Below, piece after piece: positions 1-6,368 of a stretch of 6,368 nucleotides of DNA. Both the position numbers and the translations under genes were made by a program. Every line of letters starts with the position of its first letter. Position 1 is the stretch's first letter. The notes under the pieces were generated by a model that worked only from the letters and a program-made list of their open reading frames with translations, ran no database searches and was not told where the DNA came from. Source of the stretch: Nitrospina sp. (GTDB taxonomy: Bacteria; Nitrospinota; Nitrospinia; Nitrospinales; VA-1); contig JABJCF010000524.1 in NCBI GenBank assembly GCA_018665625.1, positions 1 to 6,368 on the forward strand, given 5' to 3'.

Positions 1-1
1 G

Positions 2-1756
2 ATCGGATTCTGGACAGCGATTTCTTATGCTGTCGGAGCTGGGTGTTCCATGCTGGCCGGTTTTTTCGGAATGAATGCAGCGACAACATCCGGTGTTCGT
101 ACCTCTCAAGCCGCAGTTGACGGCGGACAATCCAAAGCACTTCTGATCGCATTCAATGGCGGAGCAGTAATGGGACTTTGTGTGGCAAGCTTGGGTCTTA
201 TTGGTGTCGGGGGACTATTCCTTCTGTTCGGTCGTGGAGATTCTTTTACTGTTATCAGTGGGTTCGCTATGGGAGCGAGTTCTATTGCGTTGTTCGCTCG
301 TGTGGGCGGCGGTATCTACACCAAAACAGCGGACGTAGGTTCTGATCTGGTAGGTAAAGTGGAAGCGGGTATACCCGAAGACGATCCACGTAACCCTGGT
401 GTAATCGCCGATAACGTAGGCGACTGCGTAGGCGACACGGCAGGGCTGGGTGCGGATATTTTTGAATCTTATTGTGGTTCCATGATCGCGGCCATCGTTA
501 TTGGTGCCAGCATGACTACCTTGCGGTTCGAATACATGGCTCTGCCTATTATGATAGCCATGGTGGGTTTGATTGCCTCGGTCATTGGTATTCGTGCTAT
601 GACATCATTAGGCAACATGGACCCTTCAGCGGCACTTAGAAACTGCACCTTTATCAGTGCAGGCTCCATGTTATTCGTGGCATTTTTTCTTATCAAAGTT
701 ATGACTCTCCCTTCAGGCGTCTTTATCGCGCTCTTGTTCGGTTGTCTGGCTGGCATCGGTATCGGTTTGATCACGGAATATTACACAGCCAGTAAGCCGG
801 TTGTCCGTATTGCAGAGTCAAGCAATACGGGTGTTGCGACGGTAATGATCACCGGCCTTGCAGTGGCCATGGAAAGTTGTGTTGTTCCTATCATGATTAT
901 TGCATTGACCATTTTTGTCAGTGCCGAATCTGCAGGGCTATATGGTGTTGCACTTTCTGCAGTGGGTATGTTGGCAACCGTAGGCATTACCATGTCGGTT
1001 GATGCATACGGTCCGATCGCTGACAACGCAGGTGGAATTTCAGAAATGGCTGGACTGGGAGAAGAAACCCGAAAAATTACCGATGGACTGGATCAAGTGG
1101 GTAACACCACAGCAGCTATCGGAAAAGGGTTTGCGATTGGTTCAGCAGCTTTGACTGCCCTGGCCTTATTTGCAGCGTTCACTCAGGCGGCGCATATCGA
1201 TTCCATTGATATCACAAAAACCAATGTGGTCATTGGTATGTTCCTCGGTGGTGTGGTTCCATTTTATGTTGCAGCACTGACCATGACTTCGGTGGGTAAT
1301 GCAGCGATGACCATGGTTGAAGAGATTCGCCGACAGTTCCGCGAAATTCCGGGATTGATGGAAGGTACAGGCAAACCCGATAGCGCACGTTGTATCGACA
1401 TCAGTACACAGGCGGCGTTGAGAGAAATGATTGCACCAGGCGTGGTGGCTTTTTTAACGCCTATCGTTGTAGGTTGGATGCTGGGTGCCGAAGCACTGGG
1501 TGGAATGCTGATGGGTGCAACCCTGGTCGGCGTTCTTCTGGCGCTGTTCATGTCGAACGGTGGTGGAGCCTGGGATAATGCAAAAAAATATGTGGAAGCA
1601 GGGAACCTGGGTGGTAAAGGTTCCGACGCTCATCACGCAACAGTAGTGGGAGATACGGTAGGTGATCCTCTTAAAGACACCTCTGGCCCTGCAATGAACA
1701 TTCTCATCAAATTGATGTCTATTGTTTCGCTGGTTATGGCACCGTTTTTTCTCTAG
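2..1756 (+). CDS. hppA: K+-dependent membrane-bound ion-pumping pyrophosphatase, 5'-truncated
   Basis: This integral membrane enzyme hydrolyses pyrophosphate and uses the energy to pump Na+ and/or H+ across the cytoplasmic membrane. The reading frame is open from base 2, so about 584 residues are visible; the family usually has 650-700, so the N-terminal helices lie outside the window and the ATG at 50 is internal. Family signatures are clear: the substrate-binding DVGSDLVGK (332-358), EDDPRNP (377-397) followed by DNVGDCVGD, and the C-terminal [14 protein letters not shown]. In the [10 protein letters not shown] motif (1100-1129), Ala (1112-1114) and Gly (1121-1123) stand where K+-independent enzymes carry Lys and Thr, which indicates the K+-dependent subfamily. 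In [10 protein letters not shown] the gate Glu (464-466) lies three residues after the Asp, the arrangement seen in Na+-pumping members. The ion actually pumped remains inference. The gene ends at TAG and is followed by a strong terminator. Confidence 0.97.
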   Translation: MGFWTAISYAVGAGCSMLAGFFGMNAATTSGVRTSQAAVDGGQSKALLIAFNGGAVMGLCVASLGLIGVGGLFLLFGRGDSFTVISGFAMGASSIALFARVGGGIYTKTADVGSDLVGKVEAGIPEDDPRNPGVIADNVGDCVGDTAGLGADIFESYCGSMIAAIVIGASMTTLRFEYMALPIMIAMVGLIASVIGIRAMTSLGNMDPSAALRNCTFISAGSMLFVAFFLIKVMTLPSGVFIALLFGCLAGIGIGLITEYYTASKPVVRIAESSNTGVATVMITGLAVAMESCVVPIMIIALTIFVSAESAGLYGVALSAVGMLATVGITMSVDAYGPIADNAGGISEMAGLGEETRKITDGLDQVGNTTAAIGKGFAIGSAALTALALFAAFTQAAHIDSIDITKTNVVIGMFLGGVVPFYVAALTMTSVGNAAMTMVEEIRRQFREIPGLMEGTGKPDSARCIDISTQAALREMIAPGVVAFLTPIVVGWMLGAEALGGMLMGATLVGVLLALFMSNGGGAWDNAKKYVEAGNLGGKGSDAHHATVVGDTVGDPLKDTSGPAMNILIKLMSIVSLVMAPFFL

Positions 1757-1774
1757 TAGTCTTAGTTTTCTTTT

Positions 1775-1812
1775 AAAGGGATGGGGGGATTCCCCCATCC
1801 CTTTTTGTTTTT
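1775..1812 (+). terminator. Rho-independent terminator after hppA
   Basis: A perfect 13-bp inverted repeat has its left arm at 1775-1787, a GATT loop at 1788-1791 and its right arm at 1792-1804. The stem has a strong G/C core, and the arm runs into a T-rich tract (TTTTTGTTTTT, 1802-1812). It starts 18 nt after the hppA stop codon, so it most simply ends the hppA transcript. It stops one base before the mqnA Shine-Dalgarno sequence, so mqnA transcripts from upstream must cross it. Structure is seen directly; activity is inferred. Confidence 0.9.
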
Positions 1813-1813
1813 C

Positions 1814-1819
1814 AGGAGA
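1814..1819 (+). promoter_or_regulatory. Shine-Dalgarno of mqnA
   Basis: AGGAGA lies 6 nt upstream of the TTG at 1826. This good match and spacing decide the TTG start. No ATG or GTG in the same frame nearby gives a full-length MqnA N-terminus. Confidence 0.8.
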
Positions 1820-1825
1820 TTGTAA

Positions 1826-2635
1826 TTGTTAAAATTTGGTATTCACGATTTCATCAATGCCCAACCCATATTGGCTACCTTGCTGGAAATGGGTGAGTGG
1901 ATAAAGCTGGATATCCATACGGCTACTCCTGCCCGCCTTGCTGAACAACTCAATCTAGGGAATTTGGATTTTGCTATGATTCCTGCAATAGAATATTTGA
2001 AACAGGCAGATAGCTTGCGTTTATTTCCGGGAATATCCATTGCATCTAGAAATCAAGTCGGCACTGTGCTTCTCGTTTCCAAATATCCCCTGCCAACCAT
2101 TGAATCTTTAGCTATTGATAATCGGTCACGCACTTCTGTGGCTTTATTGAAGTTGATGTTTAAAGATGAACTATCACCAGATTTGAAATGGGTAGACTGT
2201 GACCCGAATCCTGAAAAAATGTTGCAAGAGCATGATGCCGCACTCATTATCGGTGACCCTGCTTTAGGATTTAAAAAAGAAGGAACGACAATATACGATC
2301 TCAGCGAAGAATGGTTTCAAAGAACAGGAAAAACTTTTGTACACGCTGTGATTGTCGCTAGAGAAGGGATTGAAATTGAAGAGCGAATTGTGGAAATCTT
2401 TCGTGTGGCCAAGCAGGAAGGATTGATGAAAATAACCACCATTGCCCGGGCTCAGGCCCGTAAAACAGGTTTTCCCGAACCTTTGTTGATTGATTATCTA
2501 AAAAATAAAATTCGCTACAATCTGGGAGCCGAAGAATTAGACGGGTTGAGCTATTTTCAATCTCTTTGCCAGTCCGCCGGGCTCATTGAAAAAAAACCCC
2601 CCTTTAAATTTGCGTTTGACGAAGAGACCATTTAA
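1826..2635 (+). CDS. mqnA: Chorismate dehydratase MqnA (futalosine menaquinone pathway)
   Basis: MqnA dehydrates chorismate to 3-enolpyruvylbenzoate, the first step of the futalosine route to menaquinone, in the cytoplasm. The 269-residue product has family-like length and a periplasmic-binding-protein-like fold by homology. Visible signatures are NAQPI near residue 11, the MIPAIEYL segment (51-58), GISIASRNQVGTVLLVSK (69-86), the characteristic DNRSRTSVALLKL (98-110), the acidic-pocket IIGDPAL (141-147) and the W...TGKTFVHAVIVAR stretch (163-179). The start is TTG, supported by AGGAGA six bases upstream. It stands alone: no mqnB, mqnC, mqnD or mqnE is in the window. Its only close upstream neighbour is hppA, from which a terminator separates it. 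A less likely alternative is another substrate-binding-like member of the MqnA/MqnD family, but the RSRTSV motif favours MqnA. Confidence 0.93.
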   Translation: MLKFGIHDFINAQPILATLLEMGEWIKLDIHTATPARLAEQLNLGNLDFAMIPAIEYLKQADSLRLFPGISIASRNQVGTVLLVSKYPLPTIESLAIDNRSRTSVALLKLMFKDELSPDLKWVDCDPNPEKMLQEHDAALIIGDPALGFKKEGTTIYDLSEEWFQRTGKTFVHAVIVAREGIEIEERIVEIFRVAKQEGLMKITTIARAQARKTGFPEPLLIDYLKNKIRYNLGAEELDGLSYFQSLCQSAGLIEKKPPFKFAFDEETI

Positions 2636-2648
2636 CCTTTTATATACT
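2616..2648 (+). promoter_or_regulatory. Weak candidate sigma-70-type promoter for the signalling operon
   Basis: TTGACG (2616-2621) matches the -35 consensus at five of six positions and overlaps the end of mqnA. AT-rich candidates for the -10 follow: TATATA (2641-2646, spacer 19) and TATACT (2643-2648, spacer 21). Both spacers are longer than ideal, so this is only a suggestion. It would leave a leader of roughly 100 nt before the hybrid kinase. I see no convincing terminator between mqnA and the kinase, so read-through from mqnA is also possible. Confidence 0.25.
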
Positions 2649-2746
2649 GGTATTCTTTGAAATAAATCACTTTTGGTTTTTGTCAGCTTTTCACCACGGC
2701 AAAGAAATTTAATCTACTTTGAATTGAAGAGATTATTGTAAAAACC

Positions 2747-2767
2747 AGGAGTGTCATGAACACTTGA
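2747..2767 (+). other. Shine-Dalgarno plus three-codon micro-ORF upstream of the hybrid kinase
   Basis: AGGAG (2747-2751) is followed after 4 nt by ATG at 2756, which reads ATG-AAC-ACT-TGA. One codon after the TGA, in the same frame, comes the GTG at 2771 that opens the kinase frame. The best ribosome-binding site in the region therefore serves a Met-Asn-Thr micro-ORF, while the GTG has only GAAGA directly against it. Either ribosomes reinitiate at the GTG, or the TGA is a nonsense mutation or sequence error and the kinase really begins at 2756. Confidence 0.5.
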
Positions 2768-2770
2768 AGA

Positions 2771-4561
2771 GTGGATATAGAAAAGATAAATAAGCACCCT
2801 TTAACTCGCTTTGGAGTTGCAGTTTTTGTTGTCCTTATAGCGATGGGTTTGAGAGTGTGGCCGTTGGGGGGTCTGGAATTACGGTTGGCCTGGGTTACTT
2901 TTTATCCGGCTGTTATGGCTTCCTCTCTTCTTGGTGGATTTGCCACGGGGATGTTATCGACTGTTTTATCGGTCTTGATTGTTTTAATCTGGTCCCCTAC
3001 GGGGCAACCCTTTATCGATGACCCGGGGGACTGGCTCGGAGCACTCGTTTTTTCGTTTAATGGTGTTCTGATATCAGTCATGGGTGGATCCATGCATAAA
3101 TCCAATAGGCGTGTTACATTGGCTAAAGAACAAGCGGAAACCGCAAATAAAGCCAAAAGTGTATTTTTGGCAAACATGTCCCACGAGCTTCGCACTCCAC
3201 TAAATGCCATACTCGGATTTTCCGAGATGTTGGAAAAAGAACCCACGAACACTCCTGACCAAAAAGAAAAACTCACAATAATCAATCATAGCGGCGAACA
3301 TTTATTGACCATGATCAATGATGTGCTGGACCTTTCCCAGATTGAGGCGGGCCGGATAGAATTGAAGCAAGAAGCGTTTGATCTGCCGCAAATGTTGAAA
3401 ACCATAAGCCAGATGTTTGAATTACGCGCCGAAAGGGAAAAGCTGGGTTTTAATCTGGAATTTGATCCAGAATTACCCCAATACGTCATGGCAGATGTCG
3501 GCAAGTTGAGGCAGGTTCTCATCAACTTATTGGGTAACGCAGTGAAGTTCACAGATGAAGGTGAGGTTTCTTTGCGAGCCCGTTTTCTAGACAAGGACGA
3601 ACAAAGTGTTCTGCAACTGGAGGTACAGGACAGTGGGCCAGGAATTCTACCTGAGAACCTGGAAGCCATTTTTAATCCCTTTATACAGCTGGAGCAGGCA
3701 GGTTCCAAGGGTAGCGGGCTGGGTTTAACAATCAGTAAAACGTTTGTTGAACTTATGGGAGGTGAAATAACCGTACAAAGTCAAACTGGAGTGGGATCGT
3801 TATTCAGGGTGGCTATTCCGGTGACCCTGGCAACCGCATCCGAGAACAGAGCCCTTGAAGTAAAGGGTCCCGTGGTAAAAGGCCTGGACCCGGGTCAAAC
3901 GGACTGGCGCATCCTCGTTGTCGATGATAATGCTGAGAACCTGTTGTTGCTGAGCAGTCTGCTCAATGAGGTGGGCTTTGAAGTTCGGGTGGCAGATAAT
4001 GGCCAAGAAGCCATTGCAATCTTCAAAGAGTGGGAACCTCATTTCATCTGGATGGACATGCGTATGCCAGGGATGAATGGTTATGAAGTAACGAAAAAAA
4101 TAAGAACTTTGCCAAACGGGGATAAAATAAAAATTGTTGCCCTAACTGCCAGTGCTTTCAAAGAACAGAATAAGGATATTTTACAAGCGGGCTGTGACCA
4201 GGTTTTACATAAACCTTTTAGGACTCAAGAAATATTTGAAGCCATGGCCAAGCATCTTGGAGTAGGTTTTACCTATGAAGAAAACGAGAAAGTTGCGCCC
4301 GTTTTTTCAGCAGAACCCCTTACTGGAGAGATGTTGGCAGAGTTACCGGCTGATCTTCGACAGATGTTAGAGGTCGCCGCACAAAATCTGGATATTGCGG
4401 AAGTTCAACAAGTGAATAAAATTATCCGAAGCAACCATCCTAAAATTGCTGAAGGTTTAAACTCTTTGATTCAGGAATTCCAGTTTAACCAAATTATCGA
4501 TTTGTTAAACGCCAAAAAGCCACCGCATCCTAACCCTGGAAATAACAATATTCATGAGTAA
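2771..4561 (+). CDS. Membrane hybrid histidine kinase (4 TM, HisKA, HATPase, receiver)
   Basis: A 596-residue two-component sensor. Residues 12-105 hold about four hydrophobic helices resembling a DUF4118/KdpD-type membrane module, with a short loop ([14 protein letters not shown]) before the last. A short helical linker (115-130) leads to the HisKA domain with phosphoacceptor His138 in [14 protein letters not shown]. The ATPase domain shows N-box Asn256, G1-box DSGPG (Asp287) and G2-box GSGLGL (314-319), so the kinase core looks intact. The receiver (about 383-495) has Asp385/Asp386, phosphoacceptor Asp429, Thr459 and Lys481. The last 100 residues form a helical extension without an HPt-type histidine motif. 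No separate PAS or periplasmic sensor domain is present, so the signal is probably membrane-associated or comes from a partner. The GTG start is uncertain, since ATG at 2756 is separated from it by an in-frame TGA. It overlaps the next gene by 8 nt. Confidence 0.92.
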   Translation: MDIEKINKHPLTRFGVAVFVVLIAMGLRVWPLGGLELRLAWVTFYPAVMASSLLGGFATGMLSTVLSVLIVLIWSPTGQPFIDDPGDWLGALVFSFNGVLISVMGGSMHKSNRRVTLAKEQAETANKAKSVFLANMSHELRTPLNAILGFSEMLEKEPTNTPDQKEKLTIINHSGEHLLTMINDVLDLSQIEAGRIELKQEAFDLPQMLKTISQMFELRAEREKLGFNLEFDPELPQYVMADVGKLRQVLINLLGNAVKFTDEGEVSLRARFLDKDEQSVLQLEVQDSGPGILPENLEAIFNPFIQLEQAGSKGSGLGLTISKTFVELMGGEITVQSQTGVGSLFRVAIPVTLATASENRALEVKGPVVKGLDPGQTDWRILVVDDNAENLLLLSSLLNEVGFEVRVADNGQEAIAIFKEWEPHFIWMDMRMPGMNGYEVTKKIRTLPNGDKIKIVALTASAFKEQNKDILQAGCDQVLHKPFRTQEIFEAMAKHLGVGFTYEENEKVAPVFSAEPLTGEMLAELPADLRQMLEVAAQNLDIAEVQQVNKIIRSNHPKIAEGLNSLIQEFQFNQIIDLLNAKKPPHPNPGNNNIHE

Positions 4562-5717
4562 TAAAGGTGAAATCATGGTGGTCGATGATACTCCGGACAA
4601 CCTCAGGTTGTTTAGTGACCTTTTGGTTGCTGAGGGTTATAAAGTACGACCCACTCCAGATGCGCAACTTGCAATTAAATCTGCATTTGCTAATCCACCC
4701 GACTTGATTCTGCTGGACGTGAAGATGCCTGTTATAAACGGTTTTGATGTATGCAAAAGACTGAAACAGGATGAACGCACTGAAAATATCCCTGTCATTT
4801 TCATCAGTGCATTGCAGGATACAGAGGACAGGGTAAAGGGGTTTGAATGCGGAGGGGTGGATTTCATCACGAAACCGGTTCAACGTGAAGAGGTGATTGC
4901 TCGGGTTTCCTCCCAGTTAGAGTTGTTCAGGGCAAGATCGCTGCTTGAACAAAAAAACCAGGAGCTTTCAAAAGCCAATTTAAAACTACAGGGTCTGGAT
5001 AAACTTAAGAGCCTGTTCATCGCTAACATGTCACATGAGTTGCGCACACCCTTAAACGCTATCATTGGTTTTGCGGGCGTTATGCTCCAGGAAATCCCTG
5101 GTAAAGTTAATGAGAAGCAGAACAACTATCTAAATCGGGTAACCTCCGCGGGAAAGCATCTCCTGGGTTTAATCAATGATGTCATCGATATTTCAAAAAT
5201 TGAATCAGGACACCTTGATGTAAATCCGCAACGCTTTTGTTTAAAGCAACTCGTCGACGAAGCGATCGAAATAATTAAACCTCAGGCAAATAAAAAACAA
5301 CTTTCCATTGAAGTTGATGCAACGGCCTGGCCGGAAATAAATACGGATTACAAACGCCTGTTCCAATGCCTTTTAAATTACTTAAGCAACGCTATCAATT
5401 TTACTGATCAGGGGACCATTACCATTATTGTGCGAGAAGAGAATAATAATTTGAAAATTGGTGTTCAAGACACAGGAAAGGGTATTCCCGAAGCGGGTAT
5501 TCCAAACCTGTTCCAGGCGTTTGATCGCCTTCAAGCCTTTCGAAACGAGGAATCTGAGGGTTCGGGTTTAGGACTTTATTTAACTCGTACCATTGTAACT
5601 GGAATATTAAAGGGGTCCGTTGCTGTAGAAAGTCAGATTAATAAGGGCAGTACCTTCTATATTCAAATTCCGAAAGACTTGAAAATCGACACCCATATAA
5701 TTGAGAAAGTGATATGA
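4554..5717 (+). CDS. Soluble receiver-histidine kinase (REC-HisKA-HATPase)
   Basis: A 387-residue cytoplasmic protein with reversed hybrid order. An N-terminal receiver (about 5-120) has Asp11/Asp12, phosphoacceptor Asp55 in LLDVKMP, Ser in FISAL and Lys107. A helical, probably coiled-coil linker (about 122-150, [20 protein letters not shown] region) connects it to HisKA with His161 in [17 protein letters not shown]. The ATPase domain has Asn279, DTGKG (Asp306) and GSGLGL (336-341). All key residues for kinase and receiver activity are present. There is no membrane segment. This architecture is usual for kinases whose activity is set by phosphorylation of their own receiver, so it may act downstream of the adjacent membrane hybrid kinase; that link is inference. 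The ATG at 4554 sits inside the end of the upstream gene (ATGAGTAA), implying translational coupling. An in-frame ATG at 4575 has a better Shine-Dalgarno (AAGGTGA, 4564-4570) but would clip receiver strand 1. Confidence 0.93.
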   Translation: MSNKGEIMVVDDTPDNLRLFSDLLVAEGYKVRPTPDAQLAIKSAFANPPDLILLDVKMPVINGFDVCKRLKQDERTENIPVIFISALQDTEDRVKGFECGGVDFITKPVQREEVIARVSSQLELFRARSLLEQKNQELSKANLKLQGLDKLKSLFIANMSHELRTPLNAIIGFAGVMLQEIPGKVNEKQNNYLNRVTSAGKHLLGLINDVIDISKIESGHLDVNPQRFCLKQLVDEAIEIIKPQANKKQLSIEVDATAWPEINTDYKRLFQCLLNYLSNAINFTDQGTITIIVREENNNLKIGVQDTGKGIPEAGIPNLFQAFDRLQAFRNEESEGSGLGLYLTRTIVTGILKGSVAVESQINKGSTFYIQIPKDLKIDTHIIEKVI

Positions 5718-6085
5718 CAACAGTGCTGGTTATTGAAGATAACGCTGATAATATGGAAATCATCACCGCTTTATTGGGAAATGCTGGATATCAGATTTTT
5801 ACTGCAATGACAGGAATGGAAGGGCTGGAAATGGCTATTGCTAAACGACCTGATTTTATCCTTCTTGATATTTTAATGCCGGACATAAACGGTGACGAAG
5901 TATTGCAAAAATTGCGCGCGACGGAAGAAGGAAAAGATGTTCCGGTAATTGCTGTAACATCGTGCGCAATGATCGGCGATAGGGCGCGGTTACTGGCTGC
6001 CGGGTGTAATGGTTATATTGAGAAACCCATTGATCCGATGACAATAATAACTCAGATCAGAGAAATTTTAGGTGAAACCCAATAA
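5714..6085 (+). CDS. Single-domain response regulator (CheY/DivK-like receiver)
   Basis: A 123-residue protein consisting only of a receiver domain. Acidic residues Glu8 and Asp9 (VIEDN), phosphoacceptor Asp52 (LLDILMPDINGDEVL), Thr82 (VTSCAM) and Lys104 (EKPIDP) are all in place, so it should be phosphorylatable. There is no DNA-binding, cyclase or other effector domain, so it must act by protein contact, either as a phosphate shuttle or sink or as an allosteric partner. The N-terminal VIEDNADNMEIITALL and the GYIEKPIDP end resemble the DivK-like receivers often found next to hybrid kinases; CheY function is less likely because no chemotaxis genes are nearby. The start codon overlaps the stop of the preceding kinase as ATGA (5714-5717), with AGAAAG (5704-5709) as a weak ribosome-binding site, which indicates coupled translation. 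It is the last gene of the operon. Confidence 0.93.
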   Translation: MTTVLVIEDNADNMEIITALLGNAGYQIFTAMTGMEGLEMAIAKRPDFILLDILMPDINGDEVLQKLRATEEGKDVPVIAVTSCAMIGDRARLLAAGCNGYIEKPIDPMTIITQIREILGETQ

Positions 6086-6112
6086 ATTTATGGGCAGCGG
6101 TATTGATTTCTT

Positions 6113-6368
6113 CTAACTAAAAGATTTCATTAAAAAATCTTTTCCTTTATTGAAACCTGTTTTAATCAGCTCACCCACTTTTGCCAACGTCGCTTCAAAA
6201 AAATCGAGATAAGCCTGAACCGCTTCATTCCTCTCGCCCTCTATTTGCAGCGCAGGTTCTTCAACGGGTCTGTGAATAGGCTCTTCTACAACAGAAGAAA
6301 CTGGGGGCGAACTTGGAACAACAGGGGTGGGTTCCACCTCTTCGACGGGTTCTTCTTCCAATTCTTCA
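6113..6368 (-). CDS. Acidic, proline-rich protein of unknown function, C-terminal part
   Basis: I do not recognise this gene. On the minus strand a frame ending with TAG at 6115-6113 is open to the window edge, giving at least 84 residues. The TTG at 6361 is only an apparent start, because glutamate codons continue upstream of it to the edge; the true start is most likely outside the window. The visible part has a low-complexity Glu/Pro/Val stretch (EEEPVEEVEPTPVVPSSPP and onward, about 45 residues), then a basic-amphipathic helical tail containing NEAVQAYLDFFEATLAKVG and ending in KGKDFLMKSFS. This suggests a disordered linker before a short C-terminal helix. It is convergent with the response regulator, with a gap of only 27 bp. 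The coherent composition and the lack of a competing plus-strand frame support a real gene. Confidence 0.6.
   Translation of the reverse strand, partial: EELEEEPVEEVEPTPVVPSSPPVSSVVEEPIHRPVEEPALQIEGERNEAVQAYLDFFEATLAKVGELIKTGFNKGKDFLMKSFS
6119..6143. repeat. AT-rich 9-bp inverted repeat at the convergent gene ends
   Basis: AAAAGATTT (6119-6127) and AAATCTTTT (6135-6143) form a perfect 9-bp inverted repeat with a 7-nt loop. It lies inside the last codons of the minus-strand gene and 34 nt after the response-regulator stop codon. The stem has a single G:C pair and no T-run follows it on either strand, so it is a poor intrinsic terminator. It is nevertheless the only hairpin-like element between the converging genes. 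Confidence 0.3.

Noticed and set aside
1390..1578. Plus-strand 62-codon frame within hppA
   Set aside because: Out of frame inside conserved pyrophosphatase sequence; Arg/Gly/Cys-rich product without features.
1712..1740. Possible promoter TTGATG / TATGGC inside the end of hppA for mqnA
   Set aside because: Matches are 4/6 and 3/6 only; too weak to call, though some promoter upstream of the hairpin or read-through must exist for mqnA.
1454..1798. Minus-strand frame of 114 codons across the hppA end and terminator
   Set aside because: It lies antisense to conserved pyrophosphatase codons, reads through the terminator stem, and its product is Cys/His/Arg-rich with no domain-like pattern: a shadow frame.
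2636..2770. Intergenic region checked for a riboswitch, small RNA or terminator
   Set aside because: No stable hairpin, T-tract or recognisable aptamer pattern by eye; only the weak promoter candidate and the micro-ORF stand out.
2724..2771. Direct repeat TTGAAGAG at 2724-2731 and 2764-2771, considered as a response-regulator operator
   Set aside because: Only 8 bp, 40 bp apart, and the second copy overlaps the kinase start; in AT-rich sequence this is expected by chance, and no DNA-binding regulator is encoded nearby.
3286..3708. Minus-strand frame of 140 codons inside the hybrid kinase (and a similar one at 2902-3285)
   Set aside because: Fully antisense to well-conserved HisKA and ATPase motifs; Ser-rich composition is typical of antisense shadows.
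4530..4883. Minus-strand frame of 117 codons at the junction of the two kinases
   Set aside because: Antisense to the conserved receiver domain and to the overlap of two clear genes; no credible start context.

Overview
The window looks like a piece of chromosome from a Gram-negative-type bacterium with moderate GC content (mid-40s percent, judged by eye). Two core-metabolism genes come first: the 3' part of a membrane-bound ion-pumping pyrophosphatase (hppA) and a chorismate dehydratase (mqnA) of the futalosine route to menaquinone. After them comes a compact signalling cassette of two histidine kinases and a stand-alone receiver. This combination is compatible with deltaproteobacteria-like lineages or Nitrospinota, but that placement is inference from gene content and is weak. 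I see no transposase, integrase, tRNA, rRNA, CRISPR array or phage gene, and no clear sign of horizontal transfer.

Layout: 1-1756 hppA (+, 5' end off the window); 1775-1812 a strong hairpin-plus-T-tract terminator; 1826-2635 mqnA (+, TTG start); 2636-2770 an intergenic leader with a weak candidate promoter and a three-codon micro-ORF; 2771-4561 a membrane-anchored hybrid histidine kinase; 4554-5717 a receiver-first histidine kinase; 5714-6085 a single-domain response regulator; 6113-6368 the 3' end of an acidic, proline-rich protein on the minus strand, running off the right edge and convergent with the cassette.

The three signalling genes overlap by 8 and 4 nt and are almost certainly one operon. 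Together they hold two kinase cores and three receiver domains, but no recognisable HPt domain and no DNA-binding or enzymatic output domain. Signal must therefore leave the cassette through protein contacts or partners encoded elsewhere. A reasonable model, which is inference, is that the membrane hybrid kinase senses a signal through its four-helix N-terminal region, and that phosphoryl flow or allosteric contact links it to the soluble receiver-kinase and the small receiver.

Nothing here is clearly a new type of system. The points most worth a second look are the terminator squeezed against the mqnA ribosome-binding site, the in-frame SD-ATG-stop unit just before the hybrid-kinase GTG start, the unassigned C-terminal extension of that kinase, and the ion-gate residues of the pyrophosphatase.
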